Assembly (NCBI GenBank): GCA_947561585.1
Contig: CANNZV010002493.1
Coordinates: 51,765 to 115,764 of the forward strand
Length of the DNA stretch: 64,000 nucleotides
Reading direction: 5' to 3'
DNA from: Caprella mutica
Lineage: Eukaryota; Arthropoda; Malacostraca; Amphipoda; Caprellidae
The notes below the pieces were generated by a model, which made no database searches, was not told the origin of the DNA, and worked only from the letters and a program-made list of their open reading frames with translations. Made by a program: the position numbers and the translations under genes. Positions 11,723 to 23,900 of this stretch are shown piece by piece. Position 1 is the first letter of the stretch; each line of letters starts with the position of its first letter.

Positions 11723-13545
11723 TCAATTTCATTTATATACGGTGGTGAAGCTATGTCGTCTACGAGATACCATCATCTAGTTAGTTATTGGTCTAGTATC
11801 CATTCAGTATTTATCCAATTAGTTAAGTATTTATTATCCATTTAGTATCCGTATAATTAGTAAATAGTTGTTAAGTTTAGTTAAGTATCCTTATATAATT
11901 AGTTAATAATTCGGTTCTTAATTCAGGGTACTAATTACTCTCACATAAATAAAATTTAATTTATTAACATTAAACGAGGCTAATTTGTAATACTAATTTC
12001 AATCTGTCAATTGATTATATGGTTAATAACATGATACTTATGTATTATATATCAGTATATTTATATAATAAATATATGTTTTGCAATGGTGATTGAATGT
12101 AATTAATAATGCAAATTTTAATCTGTTAATTGACTCTGAACTAGCTTTTTGATTTGATTTTTTATTATAATAAGTATAATAATTCATAAGTAGTTAACCT
12201 GCATTAACGGGGTTGAGATTAACAGTCAACATATTGGATTTGAATCTTAGTTTATTTAATAATAATTAAAAGCCTTTTCTTGCAAAGAAATCATGATTAT
12301 GAATACTTAAAACGGCATTTTTTGTTTTAAATCCAATGGTAATTAATGTCCTGTTAGTTAACTCTATGTATATCTTTACTGTCGAAAAAATATCCTTTTT
12401 CTATCATCACAAAATGTATTTTAATATACTAGTTTATCCCTCCGTTAAAATAAATCGTTACTATTTTTTTCCTGTGGAAAAATGTCATCAGGTTGGTGCG
12501 AAAAAAGGCAGAAAATTAAATGATTCAGATCGGCCATTAGATTTTGATAAAAAAAAGTCACTCCAATCCGAGGAAAAGAAACAAATTGTCGCTGGCAGAC
12601 GAGGTGATCAACAATCGGAGAGACAATTACGGTGGTGGCGTAGAAAAACTTTTATATATGGACTTAATTACAATTTCTTTTTCATAAGCAGTTGAAAAAT
12701 TACAAGAGAAACAAAGCAGTTTTAACATGCAGTACAGTTCGGTCAACTGTGTAAAAATTAATCAACAAAATTATTATTATTATTCTCTGGTACCTACATA
12801 TTTTTTGGTGTACAATGCTGTGAAATAAAAACAGATCAAATATAACCCAATCCACTTTACATTGAATATTCAATATCGATTTGCATTTCAAATACGTAAC
12901 ATCAAGCAGAAGATGTAGATTTCACCAATTCTCTTTCGATTGAGTTTATACCAAATAGAGAGGAAATAACACAGCGAAATACGTCTTTGACACGTCAAAA
13001 TGAACGGAATATTTAGTAGGAATAATAGTAGTATTTATTCAAATTTAAACCGATTTGAAATACAATCATTTGAGTAATACAAATAAAATAGGAAAGTTTG
13101 CTTCAAATGCTCCTATTCTTTAATAGTAGAAGCGGGAAGAATTTATTATATTTCATTGAAAGAATCTTTGTACCAATAAATTTTGTAGTTTAGTGATGCT
13201 CAACATATTCTATGTTGTATCGATAGCAATGAAAGCAAATAAAATAAATTATACTAAATTGTATGGATCATTGAACTAGGTTTACTGAAATGAGCTATCA
13301 TAAAATATATAACAAAATAATAAATTACTGTTTATATAGCATTAACCAATGGAAATAGAAGTAGATAAAAAAGCTGAATTGATTCTGTTTATTATCAAAT
13401 TGAAAGTATTAGTAATATAATGATATTTTCGTAATCTTTATTGGTAATGCTCCATTCAGTTATCCATGATATATATTAGTTAGGATTTTTTTTAATGTTA
13501 ACTAAATTATTTAAAAGGCATGGGAAAATATCAGGCCAATTTTAT
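11723..13545. other. Non-coding; no gene supported
   Basis: AT-rich sequence. Positions 12375-12470 share words with the fold-back family (ATACTAGTTTATCCCTCCGTT). A 119-codon open frame at 12336-12695 has a lysine/arginine-rich end but no recognisable domain and crosses that repeat, so it is not called. Confidence 0.5.
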
Positions 13546-13687
13546 AAGGTTTGTTCTGAGTTACCAGACGGTTACAGATATCGACCATATGCAGAATGGT
13601 TTATAATATTTATTAATTAACTTTAATTATATACTTTTTCTTATATGATCGAAAATGTGGAAGCGTCCAATAACTCGGAACTTTCCC
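13546..13687. mobile_element. MITE, GGTTCCATATTTTCGATC family, short copy
   Basis: The right end reads TATGATCGAAAATGTGGAAG, then CGTCCAATAACTCGGAACTT. The left end is a diverged inverse (GTTCTGAGTTACCAGACGG). About 142 bp. Relatives lie at 22711, 31784, 39870 and 52997. Confidence 0.65.
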
Positions 13688-15537
13688 TTGTCACCGCCTT
13701 AACAATCATTGTTTCTATGTACCTACTTCAAGTTCTTTGCATTTATTTGCAAAGAAAAAATGATAATTGCTAAGTAAATTCCTGTAAACATCACAATATT
13801 AATTATCAGGAAGTGTTACATTTATTCATTTACAATAAAATATTAATCTTCATATGGATATGTGACTGTGAGGTGGATTTCCAGATTAGATTTATAGGCA
13901 ATGTGTTTGTTACAAATTCGACATGAAACCAATTATTGAATTAAATATCTTGTCAAAGTGAAAGTTCGTTGAACATTAATTGTTGAAATATAGGTACTAA
14001 ATGTAAATAGTGTATATATATACTATGATCTTTATTCAAGTTAATTGCAATGTATTTTTTCTAGAGTATGTCTTTCACTCTGAGCAAATTGATATTGACC
14101 TTGTGGTGGGATATATCCATTGCCCAATTTACAAATACGTACACGGCAATATCATAATCCCACGTCGTCAATATCAGAAACAGACATTGGCCAGAAATGG
14201 CCGCAGTATTTTGATGTTTCACAGCCAGAAGTCATTCTCTACCGCCTTTCGCACACGCGAATTATCGTGAGAAAAATAACAACATGTGAAGAATTAATAG
14301 TGAGAAGGTCGTCCTTTCATGTTAGCTCACGAAAAACTTCCAGAAAGAAACATGCCAGGAGTAGAAAGTTCTGACGAGTAAAAGAGGCTGAGTCTGGAAG
14401 ACTTAAAGCTTAGCGAATGGAGTCATTATTTAGGGAGAATAATGTGCGCTGGAGCTGATGAATGGCTTCCTGAAATAAAGCAAGCTACTCAAAACACAAC
14501 ACGGACAGCCCATTTTAGCCAGTTAATTGTCAGATGTTCACTATAATGAAAGCGATAATTCTTTCTTTTGAAGAACACTAGCTGGCTTTTCTCTAAATGA
14601 GAATGTTGAAGGTTTTTCTAATTATGAAGCATGGCTCCAGTCTATTCTCTAATGAATTAGTAAAGGGCTTCTGAAATTCTCTTGCATCATTTGAATATAA
14701 ATGAAAGCGTACTCACTCTTCTATTCAAATATGATATGAAGTTCTATACCGTTAAATTATTTCTTTTTAATGTATGGGATTTAATTTTTGCTACGGGATT
14801 AAACTTTTCCTAATGAATTTTGTATTTCCTCAGGGATTTAATATTTTCCATATGCAATCTATACAATTTTAATGGTTAATTAACTAATTGATATCGTTTG
14901 AGAATTAATTTTATTTCACAGTTCCATGTTGTAATTATTCGAACGATCGTACAAAAGTACTAACTTTGATGAAAAAATTCAATGATAATAAATTGATTCA
15001 ATAATGATTTCTATCTCATTTTAATCAATAATTTGAATTACTTCATATCATATAGGATATATTATAATACTTTAACTACTCATGTATAGTCTAACTATCG
15101 TTCAAATTTTACCAATTTCAGAATTAACACCGAAATAACAAACATAACAATGAAATAATTTTAGTGAGGACTTAACGGATTATTATAAGAATCCCATCCT
15201 AATTATACCTAGCCACACGTTCCCTTTCTTTTTAGGTAACACATTATTTGCAGTCCAAACTCTAAACATAGTACACATCGCCAATAAAAAAACTCTTCTT
15301 CATTTTCTACACCGCTGTGAAAATTGGCAATACTTTCCTCACTTCTAGGGCCATGGAAAGAAACATTCTGAAAGACAAAGATTGATTTGACGTGAGGAAG
15401 AACATCGTAAACTTGTGACTCTTTGCTGCTAATTTATTGACATGAAATTCTACAGGAATGGCTTGGAGAAGTTACTCTTTTTATGTCTTTCTTTCTATCT
15501 TCTTTTTCTTTTCTCTTTTACATTGAAATTTTTAATC
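13688..15537. other. Non-coding; no gene seen
   Basis: Short overlapping frames at 14010-14374 have no family resemblance and no coherent splice structure. Nothing else was recognised. Confidence 0.45.
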
Positions 15538-15715
15538 ATTTGATTTTGATGATATAATCATTTAATTTAATTTTGATTATATAATCATTTATTAAAATTT
15601 TAACTATATAATCATTTAATTTAAATTTTTATAATCATTTAATTTAATTTAAATTATATAATCATTTAATTTAATTCAAATTATTTTATCATTTAATTTG
15701 ATTTTGATGATGTAT
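15538..15715. repeat. AT-rich degenerate tandem repeat
   Basis: The word ATAATCATTTAATTTAATTT recurs with variable spacing (about 27-31 bases), giving roughly six degenerate copies. Confidence 0.65.
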
Positions 15716-16061
15716 GGAGAGCAATATTATTAGTTACGTAAAAAGGAAATAATAGGATAATTAATTATTTTCTCATAAAAACTTGAATGTAATATGCAAG
15801 TTATAAATTTGTTCTTGACATTGAAAGTTACAAATAAGTATTAAACATTGAAAGTGATTTAGAAATATATTAGATGTACAACTCAGAATTCAATGAAATA
15901 TCTTGTAAGTGATAACTCAGTTTGTGGTTTTATGTAGAATGAAAATCGCTTCCAAACTATCAACCATGATAGAAAATAGTACTTTTCTAGCCTGCATTTT
16001 TAAATGTTTTTCATTGAAAGATTTTGAGTGAAAAAAGTGATGAGTGAAAGTTTGAGAAAAT

Positions 16062-16292
16062 AGTGTGTTATGTTACGGTATATCCACTAAAGTGTGTTGA
16101 ATCTCAAGATACATATCTAGGTGTGTTAAGTTACGGTATATACATATACTTATGTGTGTAGAATCTCAAGATACATACATAGGTGTGCTAGTTACGGTAT
16201 ATACATATACTTATGTGTGTAGAATCTCAAGATACAACCTATAGGTGTGTTAAATTACAGTATATTCTCTAATGTGTGCTGAATCTACACAT
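16062..16292. repeat. Tandem repeat, about 57-62-bp unit, 4 copies
   Basis: Each copy contains GTGTGTT, GTTACGGTATAT and GAATCTCAAGATACA. The two middle copies are almost identical and the outer two are diverged. Confidence 0.85.
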
Positions 16293-17151
16293 ACTAATCG
16301 AAATGAGCTACGTTATAATATACAAAATCCGTTTTTTTTTTTGCATTTATGTTATATAATTATTTAATCAATCAATTAAGTACTTAATTACTGATATGTG
16401 TCATGATTTTTCTTTGCTATTATTCATTATTTACAAATCACAGTGATTCGCAAAATAGGTTTGTTTCGTCTTATCTTATTTCTTCAGAGTGCAACTATTC
16501 AAGCAAGGAAAATAAGCAGAGTTTAATAAATAATTAAATTCACTTTGTGCAAAATCTGGCTTTAGAATGCAAGTCATTGAATATCTAAAATTATTGAATA
16601 TCTTATCAAATATGTGAAATGCACCCCCTTTCTCTTATATAATTATTGAAGTGTAACCATTGTGTATAATTTTAGTTCTCATCCACTATGGTACGGTAGA
16701 GCGTTACTGAAAAACTGTGTTAAAATTATTAGATAAAATACTTATATAAAGATTCTGAAATAGATTCCTTAATAGCTTTTCCGATAATCTATTCTTTTAA
16801 ACTTATGATTTTTTATTTTCATTTTGACCTTCAAAAATTATCCTACCCATTTATCCTTTACTTACAGAGAACAAATAAACTCGGAATAAATTTTTGTAAT
16901 ATATGTAATTTACAACTCCATTTACATACAGTTTAATGTATATTGAAAGCATAAGTTAAACCTAATTCTTGATTTAATAGCAATGCTATTTCTGTGTAAT
17001 ATTTCCATGATCTTAGGTAAAAATTGAACTAAAATCTCGCCCATCGCTGACTATAATATGGGAATTTCACGAGTAAAGTTAGCGAAGTTTTGAACTACTT
17101 TACCGTAATTACGACTGAAGAGTCTTGCATATCTTCTTTACTTTGCCGATG
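16293..17151. other. Non-coding; presumed intron of the receptor gene
   Basis: No gene, MITE or array is recognised. Because the first receptor exons lie further upstream, this stretch is probably intronic. Confidence 0.45.
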
Positions 17152-17885
17152 GTACGATAGAGACGATAGAGACGATAGTACGATAGTACGATGGAGACGA
17201 TAGTACGATAGAGACGATAGTACGATAGAGACGATAGTAGGATAGAGACGATAGTACGATAGAGACGATAGTACGATAGAGACGATGGAACGATAGAGAC
17301 GATAGAGACGATAGTACAGTAGAGACGATAGAACGATAGAAACGATAGTACGATAGAGACTATAGTACGATAGAGACTATAGTACGATATAGACGATAGT
17401 ACGATAGAGACTATAGTACGATAGAGACTATAGTACGATAGAGACTATAGTACGATAGAGACTATAGTACGATATAGACGATAGTACGATAGAGACTATA
17501 GTGCGATAGAGACTATAGTACGATAGAGACTATAGTACGATAGAGACTATAGTACGATAGAGACTATAGTACGATAGAGACTATAGTACGATAGAGACTA
17601 TAGTACGATAGAGACTATAGTACGATAGAGACTATAGTACGATAGAGACTATAGTACGATAGAGACTATAGTACGATAGAGACTATAGTACGATAGAGAC
17701 TATAGTACGATAGAGACTATAGTACGATAGAGACTATAGAACGATAGAGACGATAGTACGATATAGACGATAGTACGATAGAGACGATAGTACGATATAG
17801 ACGATAGTACGATAGAGACTATAGTACGATAGAGACTATAGTAAGATATAGACGATAGTAGGATAGAGACGATAGTACGATGCAG
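17152..17885. repeat. Minisatellite, 17-bp unit, about 43 copies
   Basis: The unit is AGTACGATAGAGACTAT, with a GACGAT variant at both ends of the array and GACTAT in the middle. The common unit contains the 8-base palindrome ACTATAGT across the junction. The array ends 58 bases before the 45-bp receptor exon, so it lies inside the intron beside that acceptor. A minus-strand open frame across it is an artefact. Confidence 0.93.
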
Positions 17886-17943
17886 ATGATCCACTTTATG
17901 AATTCTTCAAATATCATCTAATAATTTCTTTTTTTCTTTCCAG

Positions 17944-17988
17944 AATCTGAGAGAGCAGATCATGACGACCAACGTGTGGGTTGATCAT
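17944..17988 (+). CDS. nAChRalpha2: nAChR alpha2 exon, 45 bp
   Basis: Encodes [15 protein letters not shown] in phase 0. A 45-bp exon with this content is a conserved nAChR exon. The acceptor is TTTCTTTCCAG and the donor GTAAGT. Confidence 0.95.
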
Positions 17989-20900
17989 GTAAGTTATATT
18001 AGTCAATAAATTAAATACAGTAACTTAAAAAAATAATGACAATGAACAGATAATAATAAGTTATAAATCTTTATATTTTACTCTTGAAAATATTACTTAG
18101 GAACAAGATTTGTTTGTGATCTGTCAAGAAATATGAGTCAAGCAATTCAAATTAGTTGGCAAAAGTCGGATAAGTAAATATTGCATCCAATTTGTTTTTC
18201 ATTATTTATTCTGAATGAAATGGGAACAATAATGTCAGTATTTCGTTCTAAATCGAAATACTCTCGTCAAATATTTAATAGCAATAGCAATTATAGTAAA
18301 TACTTTACATGACTTTACTGCTTCAATAATAATAACTCATTTTTCCTTATAGGTGTAGAGATTGAATATTAAAATATATTATATAGTAAATCATTAATTA
18401 ATATTACAATAAACTGACTCGTTGAATTTAAAATTACAGCGGGTGCATTTTCCTACTTCTTGTGTCCATTTGCTAATAAGTGTACTCCTTTTTCTCCCTC
18501 TACCACGTAATTCGTAATGGTCCATTGCAGGAGTGGAAGGACCACAAATTCCAGTGGGACCCAGACGAGTACGGAGGCGTCACGGAACTCTACGTGCCGT
18601 CTGAGATCATTTGGCTGCCCGACATAGTGCTTTACAACAAGTAAGTATTACGGATTACATAGGTACTCGACATAGTGCTTTACAACAAGTAAGTGTCAGG
18701 GATTACATAGGTACACGACATAGTGCTTTACAACAAGTAAGTGTCAGGGATTACATAGGTACAGACATAGTGCTTTATAACAAGTAAGTGTCAGGGATTA
18801 CATAGGTACACGACATAGTCCTTTACAACAAGTAAGTGTCAGGGATTACATAGGTACACGACATAGTGCTTTACAACAAGTAAGTGTCAGGGATTACATA
18901 GGTACAGACATAGTGCTTTACAACAAGTAAGTGTCAGGGATTACATAGGTACTCGACATAGTGCTTTACAACAAGTAAGTGTCAGGGATTACATAGGTAC
19001 AGACATAGTGCTTTACAACGAGTGAGTGTCAGGGATTACATAGGTACAGACATAGTGCTTTACAACAAGTAAGTGTCAGGGATTACATAGGTACTCGACA
19101 TAGTGATTTACAACAAGTAAGTGTCAGGGATTACATAGGTACAGACATAGTGCTTTACAACGAGTGAGTGTCAGGGATTACATAGGTACAGACATAGTGC
19201 TTTACAACGAGTGAGTGTCAGGGATTACATAGGTACAGACATAGTGCTTTACAACAAGTAAGTTTCAAGGATTATTTAGGTACAAGACATAGTGCTTTAC
19301 GAAAAGTTTACAATAAGTTGGTGTTTTTTAAATAAATTATTTAAAGACACCTACACACTGTCAAACAATATTTGTCAGACTAGTTGAAATTTGTTCGATT
19401 TTTATTGTTTACAAACACTAAAATGGATGATTTGAAGTGATTGCTCAGGTTGGAAAATTATTTATCCATCACTAGAATCGAATAGTTAGTTATTGTACAT
19501 TTCTATTTGAACTTTATTATTTGTAAGTAGTCTAATATACAATCATGCATATAAGTACTTTCATGAGAAATTATAGATACACTCACTATCTATGATTAGC
19601 TTAATTAAAATTAGATATCAAATCCACGTTTGTTAAACAGTTTGACAAATACAATATCTAAACTAAACTATGTTTTAAGATAGTGGTTGAATTTGTCAAA
19701 CAGTATGACGAAGTGTTTGACAGTGTGTACACGGCAGTAGTCTCAGATATAAATCTCCAAGATGAAGTAATATCTTTGTCTGTTTCTTTTTCAAATTTAC
19801 TACATCAGGGAATATACACTAAATAGAATTTGAATATTCTGGATGGCAAAATTTCGTACAGAAATAATTGGAGCATTAAAATTCAGCTCGCTCGAGCATC
19901 TCACTGCCAGAAAAATTCAACGATCGTTACTTGCAATCAGCTTTCTGTTAAAAGACTGAAAAATATTCAAGTTCTGAATTCCGTGAGAGGAATTAGAGAT
20001 TCAATGAACCTTTCTACCAGGATCTTTTTTTGTTAAATATTTCGAAAGTTCTAGTAGTGAACTTTGAAAAAAGTTAAAGTAAATGCATGCTACCGAACTA
20101 TACTAATGGATCTTTGGTGAACTATCAGGATTATTTAATATTGCATGAGGAACTGGTTTGTGAATGCAATTTGCAAGTAATTGTAAAATCTTATCCAATT
20201 TCCAGTGCGGAACGTGACAAGCCTAGCCAGTCATTTTCTTGCGAGTTTGTTCACCGCTTGGCTGAAAAGCGACAAAATTCACACTTTCGGCTCTGAATTA
20301 CTTAACTTTTCGGAGCACATTTGTCACTTTTAACGAATTCCCGACTTCAAAGATCTAACGTGCCAAGAATATCTGTGGAGGAATAATGCCCGACTATATT
20401 CTGCTAAATATTTGTATTCTAAAAGTGAAGTAGTCATGCAAAGGGATTTTAAAATTCTGAAAGAATTTATGTATGAAGAACCTAATCAGTGTTTACTCAA
20501 AGTATTTATTTATTGGAAATAATTTAAATTTCTCATGTTCCAATGGTCCTTCAGTAGATTTTTATTCGATTTCCGAAGTACATTATGCAGTTTTGCAAGA
20601 GCCAAGACTGGGACATATGAGAGCAATTTTGCTGCTAGAGATACAAGATATCAAATAAATTGTCCTCAATCTATACCAGTCGGAGAGTATTTTAATTTAT
20701 TACTCTGGAGATCTCTGGATATTATTTCTGAAAGAATGTACGATATTTTTCTGTTTGAAAATACAGTTATAATACAGCATTGCCTATAGAATACATTGAT
20801 TTATGGATTTTTTTATTTGTTGGGCTTTGATAATTCTTTTACTATACTGAGTTTGATAATTTTGAAGTGAATTAATGTTTCTTATATAGATTGGTTACCA

Positions 20901-23900
20901 CTGAAGCAATAGTTTTTCGGGGTCTAATTTTAAATTTATATTTCTGATTAATGATTGAATAATAAAGATTGTATATTTGATGCCGAGTATATGTTCAATT
21001 GTAGTGAGTTTAGTTGAAATTAATAAATATAATTTTCATTCTGTAGCGCGGATGGAGAATACATCATCACAACTATGACGAAAGCCGTGATACATTTCGA
21101 TGGAAAAGTTGTGTGGAATCCTCCTGCCATCTTCAAGTCGTCGTGCGAGATCGACGTCACGTATTTCCCTTTCGACCAGCAACTTTGTTTCATGAAATTC
21201 GGGTCCTGGACTTACGACGGTTTCCAGGTAAATGAAAAACAGTCATCAATAGAACAGTGTAATAATTTATTGAAGAAAATAGAGGACTCCTTGCTTGCTG
21301 CATTTTGTTTAGGGTGAACAGCTCAACAAGAAGTAGTTTTGAAATTTCCCAAGCTTTCAGAATCCTTCGTGCTTTCCGTCTTCAGAAGAAACCGGAAACC
21401 ACGAAGGATTCTGAAAGCTTGGGAAATTTCAAAACTACTTCTTATTGAGTTCTTCACCCTTAACATAGTGTAATAATTGTGAATCCTTCTTGAATCGATT
21501 TCATTATTCACCTTCACCAACTTCACCAAACTATGTATGAAGATGTTTCATTGAACACTATACAAACTTCAATAGAAGAAGCCATTATTTATACCTATTC
21601 ACCAAGATTTATTGTGTGAATGTTTTGACCAAGCTGTCGTACAGTCTGGTAAAAGTGTAAGCTTGGGTCACGTACATTGATTGTAAGGCTATGTGTTTCA
21701 CTGAGGGAGAAATATGAAAGCTTTTCCAATTACTTTTATTGCTTTCTGTCTGCCCGAGAAAAATGACATTCTATTATTTATGGTCTACTTGTTGACTGAA
21801 GAACGGGGAGAGAAAAACATTGACCAGAAGATGAAACCTTTAAGAGCTCTTCATTTAAAACCCATTAAATATGATTTTATCAATATTGATATCTTATTAA
21901 TATTAGAATCAAAAAGATATCAAAACCTAATCTAATTAGAAAATTATTCATTAATATGATTTGCTACGGGATTTTTCCTTGGTAGCAATGTTTCTAGGGC
22001 CAACATTGGGACAAAATTGACCCAAGAATCATTCCTACCTGGGTTTACACTTTTTTGATTATGATTAATCATTTCTCAAATTTCCATAAAGGGAAACAAC
22101 TACATTTTATTTCCATTTAAATTTAATTTTGACTCTTGAATCGACTAAACTGCTCACTTATTTCCTAACAATATATTCAGATCGACCTGAAGCATCTAGA
22201 CTCAGAAGCTGGTAACAACTCTGTACCAATAGGTATTGATCTGAAGGACTACTATCCTTCTGTCGAATGGGACATCATGGATGTTCCCGCAACTCGAAAC
22301 GAAAAGTTCTACCCTTGTTGCGATGAACCCTACCCAGGTCAGTCTGAATTACCAATATTTTATATTAAAGAATATCTCACTATTTTCTTAAAAGATATTA
22401 TACATATAAGTTTTCCTGCCTATTCTACTAATCATTTTCTAGTTTTCCTTCACAATCAACTTTTCAACGTGAAATAATCCATACAATGCTCTCGAAATTA
22501 TTTATCATAAAAATTTCATGTTATACAGTGTGTCCGCAAAAAATGTATCCACTGCCTTGAATCTGCATTATTCATCATTTCACGATAATATGCATAAAAT
22601 ATTGGTACCATAAATACGTAAATTAATATTATTGAATTACAAATAGTACTTACAAGATAAATACGATGGCAGTGGATGCATTTTTTGCAGACACGCTGGG
22701 AAATGTAATTAGGGTATATTACGAATTGCTGGTCGATTTAAGAAAAAAATTATATATTTTTAATTTTTATTTCAATTGGAATACATGATACCTGCAAAAA
22801 TGTAATTAAATAACAATTATTTATCATCTTTTTCTTATATGACCGAAGATGTGAAACCAACCGACAATTCGTAACATTCTTTCCATTAAATTATAATTTC
22901 TTCCTCGCTTTTCATTTTAAGAAAAGTGAAAATGTTTCCACTTTCTTTCAGATATATATTTCAACATCACAATTCGCAGAAAGACCCTATTTTACACCGT
23001 CAACTTAATTATTCCGTGTGTAGGGCTGGAATACCTTGCCATTCTCGTTTTCTATTTACCTGCCTACTCTGGGGAGAAAGTGGCTCTATGCATTAGCATT
23101 TTGCTCTCACAGACGATGTTCTTCTTGCTAATCTCAGAGATTATACCATCCACTTCCCTGGCACTGCCACTGCTGGGAAAATTCCTCCTATTCTCAATGT
23201 TGTTAGTTGGAGTTAGTGTGCTTGTTACCATTTTCGTCTTGAATATACATTTTAGAAACCCATCCACGCATCACATGGCCCCTTGGATTAAGGAAGTGAG
23301 TTTGGCCTAATTTTGATCTTATGAAATTTAACTCTCCAATGGAGTATGTAATAATAATGTGTTGTTTCTTTTCTAGATTTTCATACATAAGTTGCCTGGA
23401 ATTTTAAAGATGAGAGTTCCAAAGCAAAATAAAGGATGTACAACTAATTACTATAAAACTGACGATGAGTCAGACACGAAGTCTGAACGAGACAGCGAGA
23501 GTAACACGAGGAATGAAGCCTCCATTCCTAAAGAAAACGGCAGTGGAAGATCTGGCTGCAAAGAGCATAGTAGAACGAATCCACCTTGCTATATTGGTAA
23601 ATAATTTCTTTAATTTTCTTTCAATGGATCATTGGATCATAGTTAACTACGTGTACATTATATTTTGAAAGTGATTCACATATCAAATTATATAATTATA
23701 ATTCATTTCAATTCTTTCGCATCAGACGCGTCTTACAATGGACTCTCCAGTGAAGATGTGTCTATTGAGATAGTGGCCTGCCTCCCTCCTCCACCGGCAG
23801 CGACAAGAAACTATAAAGGCAGTCCCACTGACGCCAACGAACCTGTCGCTACAGGCGAGGGAAGAATCGGTCGATTCGCCATTGATAAACGGAACAAGGA

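Noticed and set aside
12336..12695. 119-codon frame with a Lys/Arg-rich end
   Set aside because: It overlaps a fold-back repeat fragment and has no recognisable domain or splice context.
17700..17894. Minus-strand frame of Ser/Tyr/Ile repeats
   Set aside because: It is a shadow of the 17-bp minisatellite in the receptor intron.
1..17943. Search for the receptor's first exons (signal peptide and an RLYDDLL-like segment)
   Set aside because: No matching sequence with suitable splice sites was seen; first introns of these genes are often very long, so the exons are probably upstream of the window.
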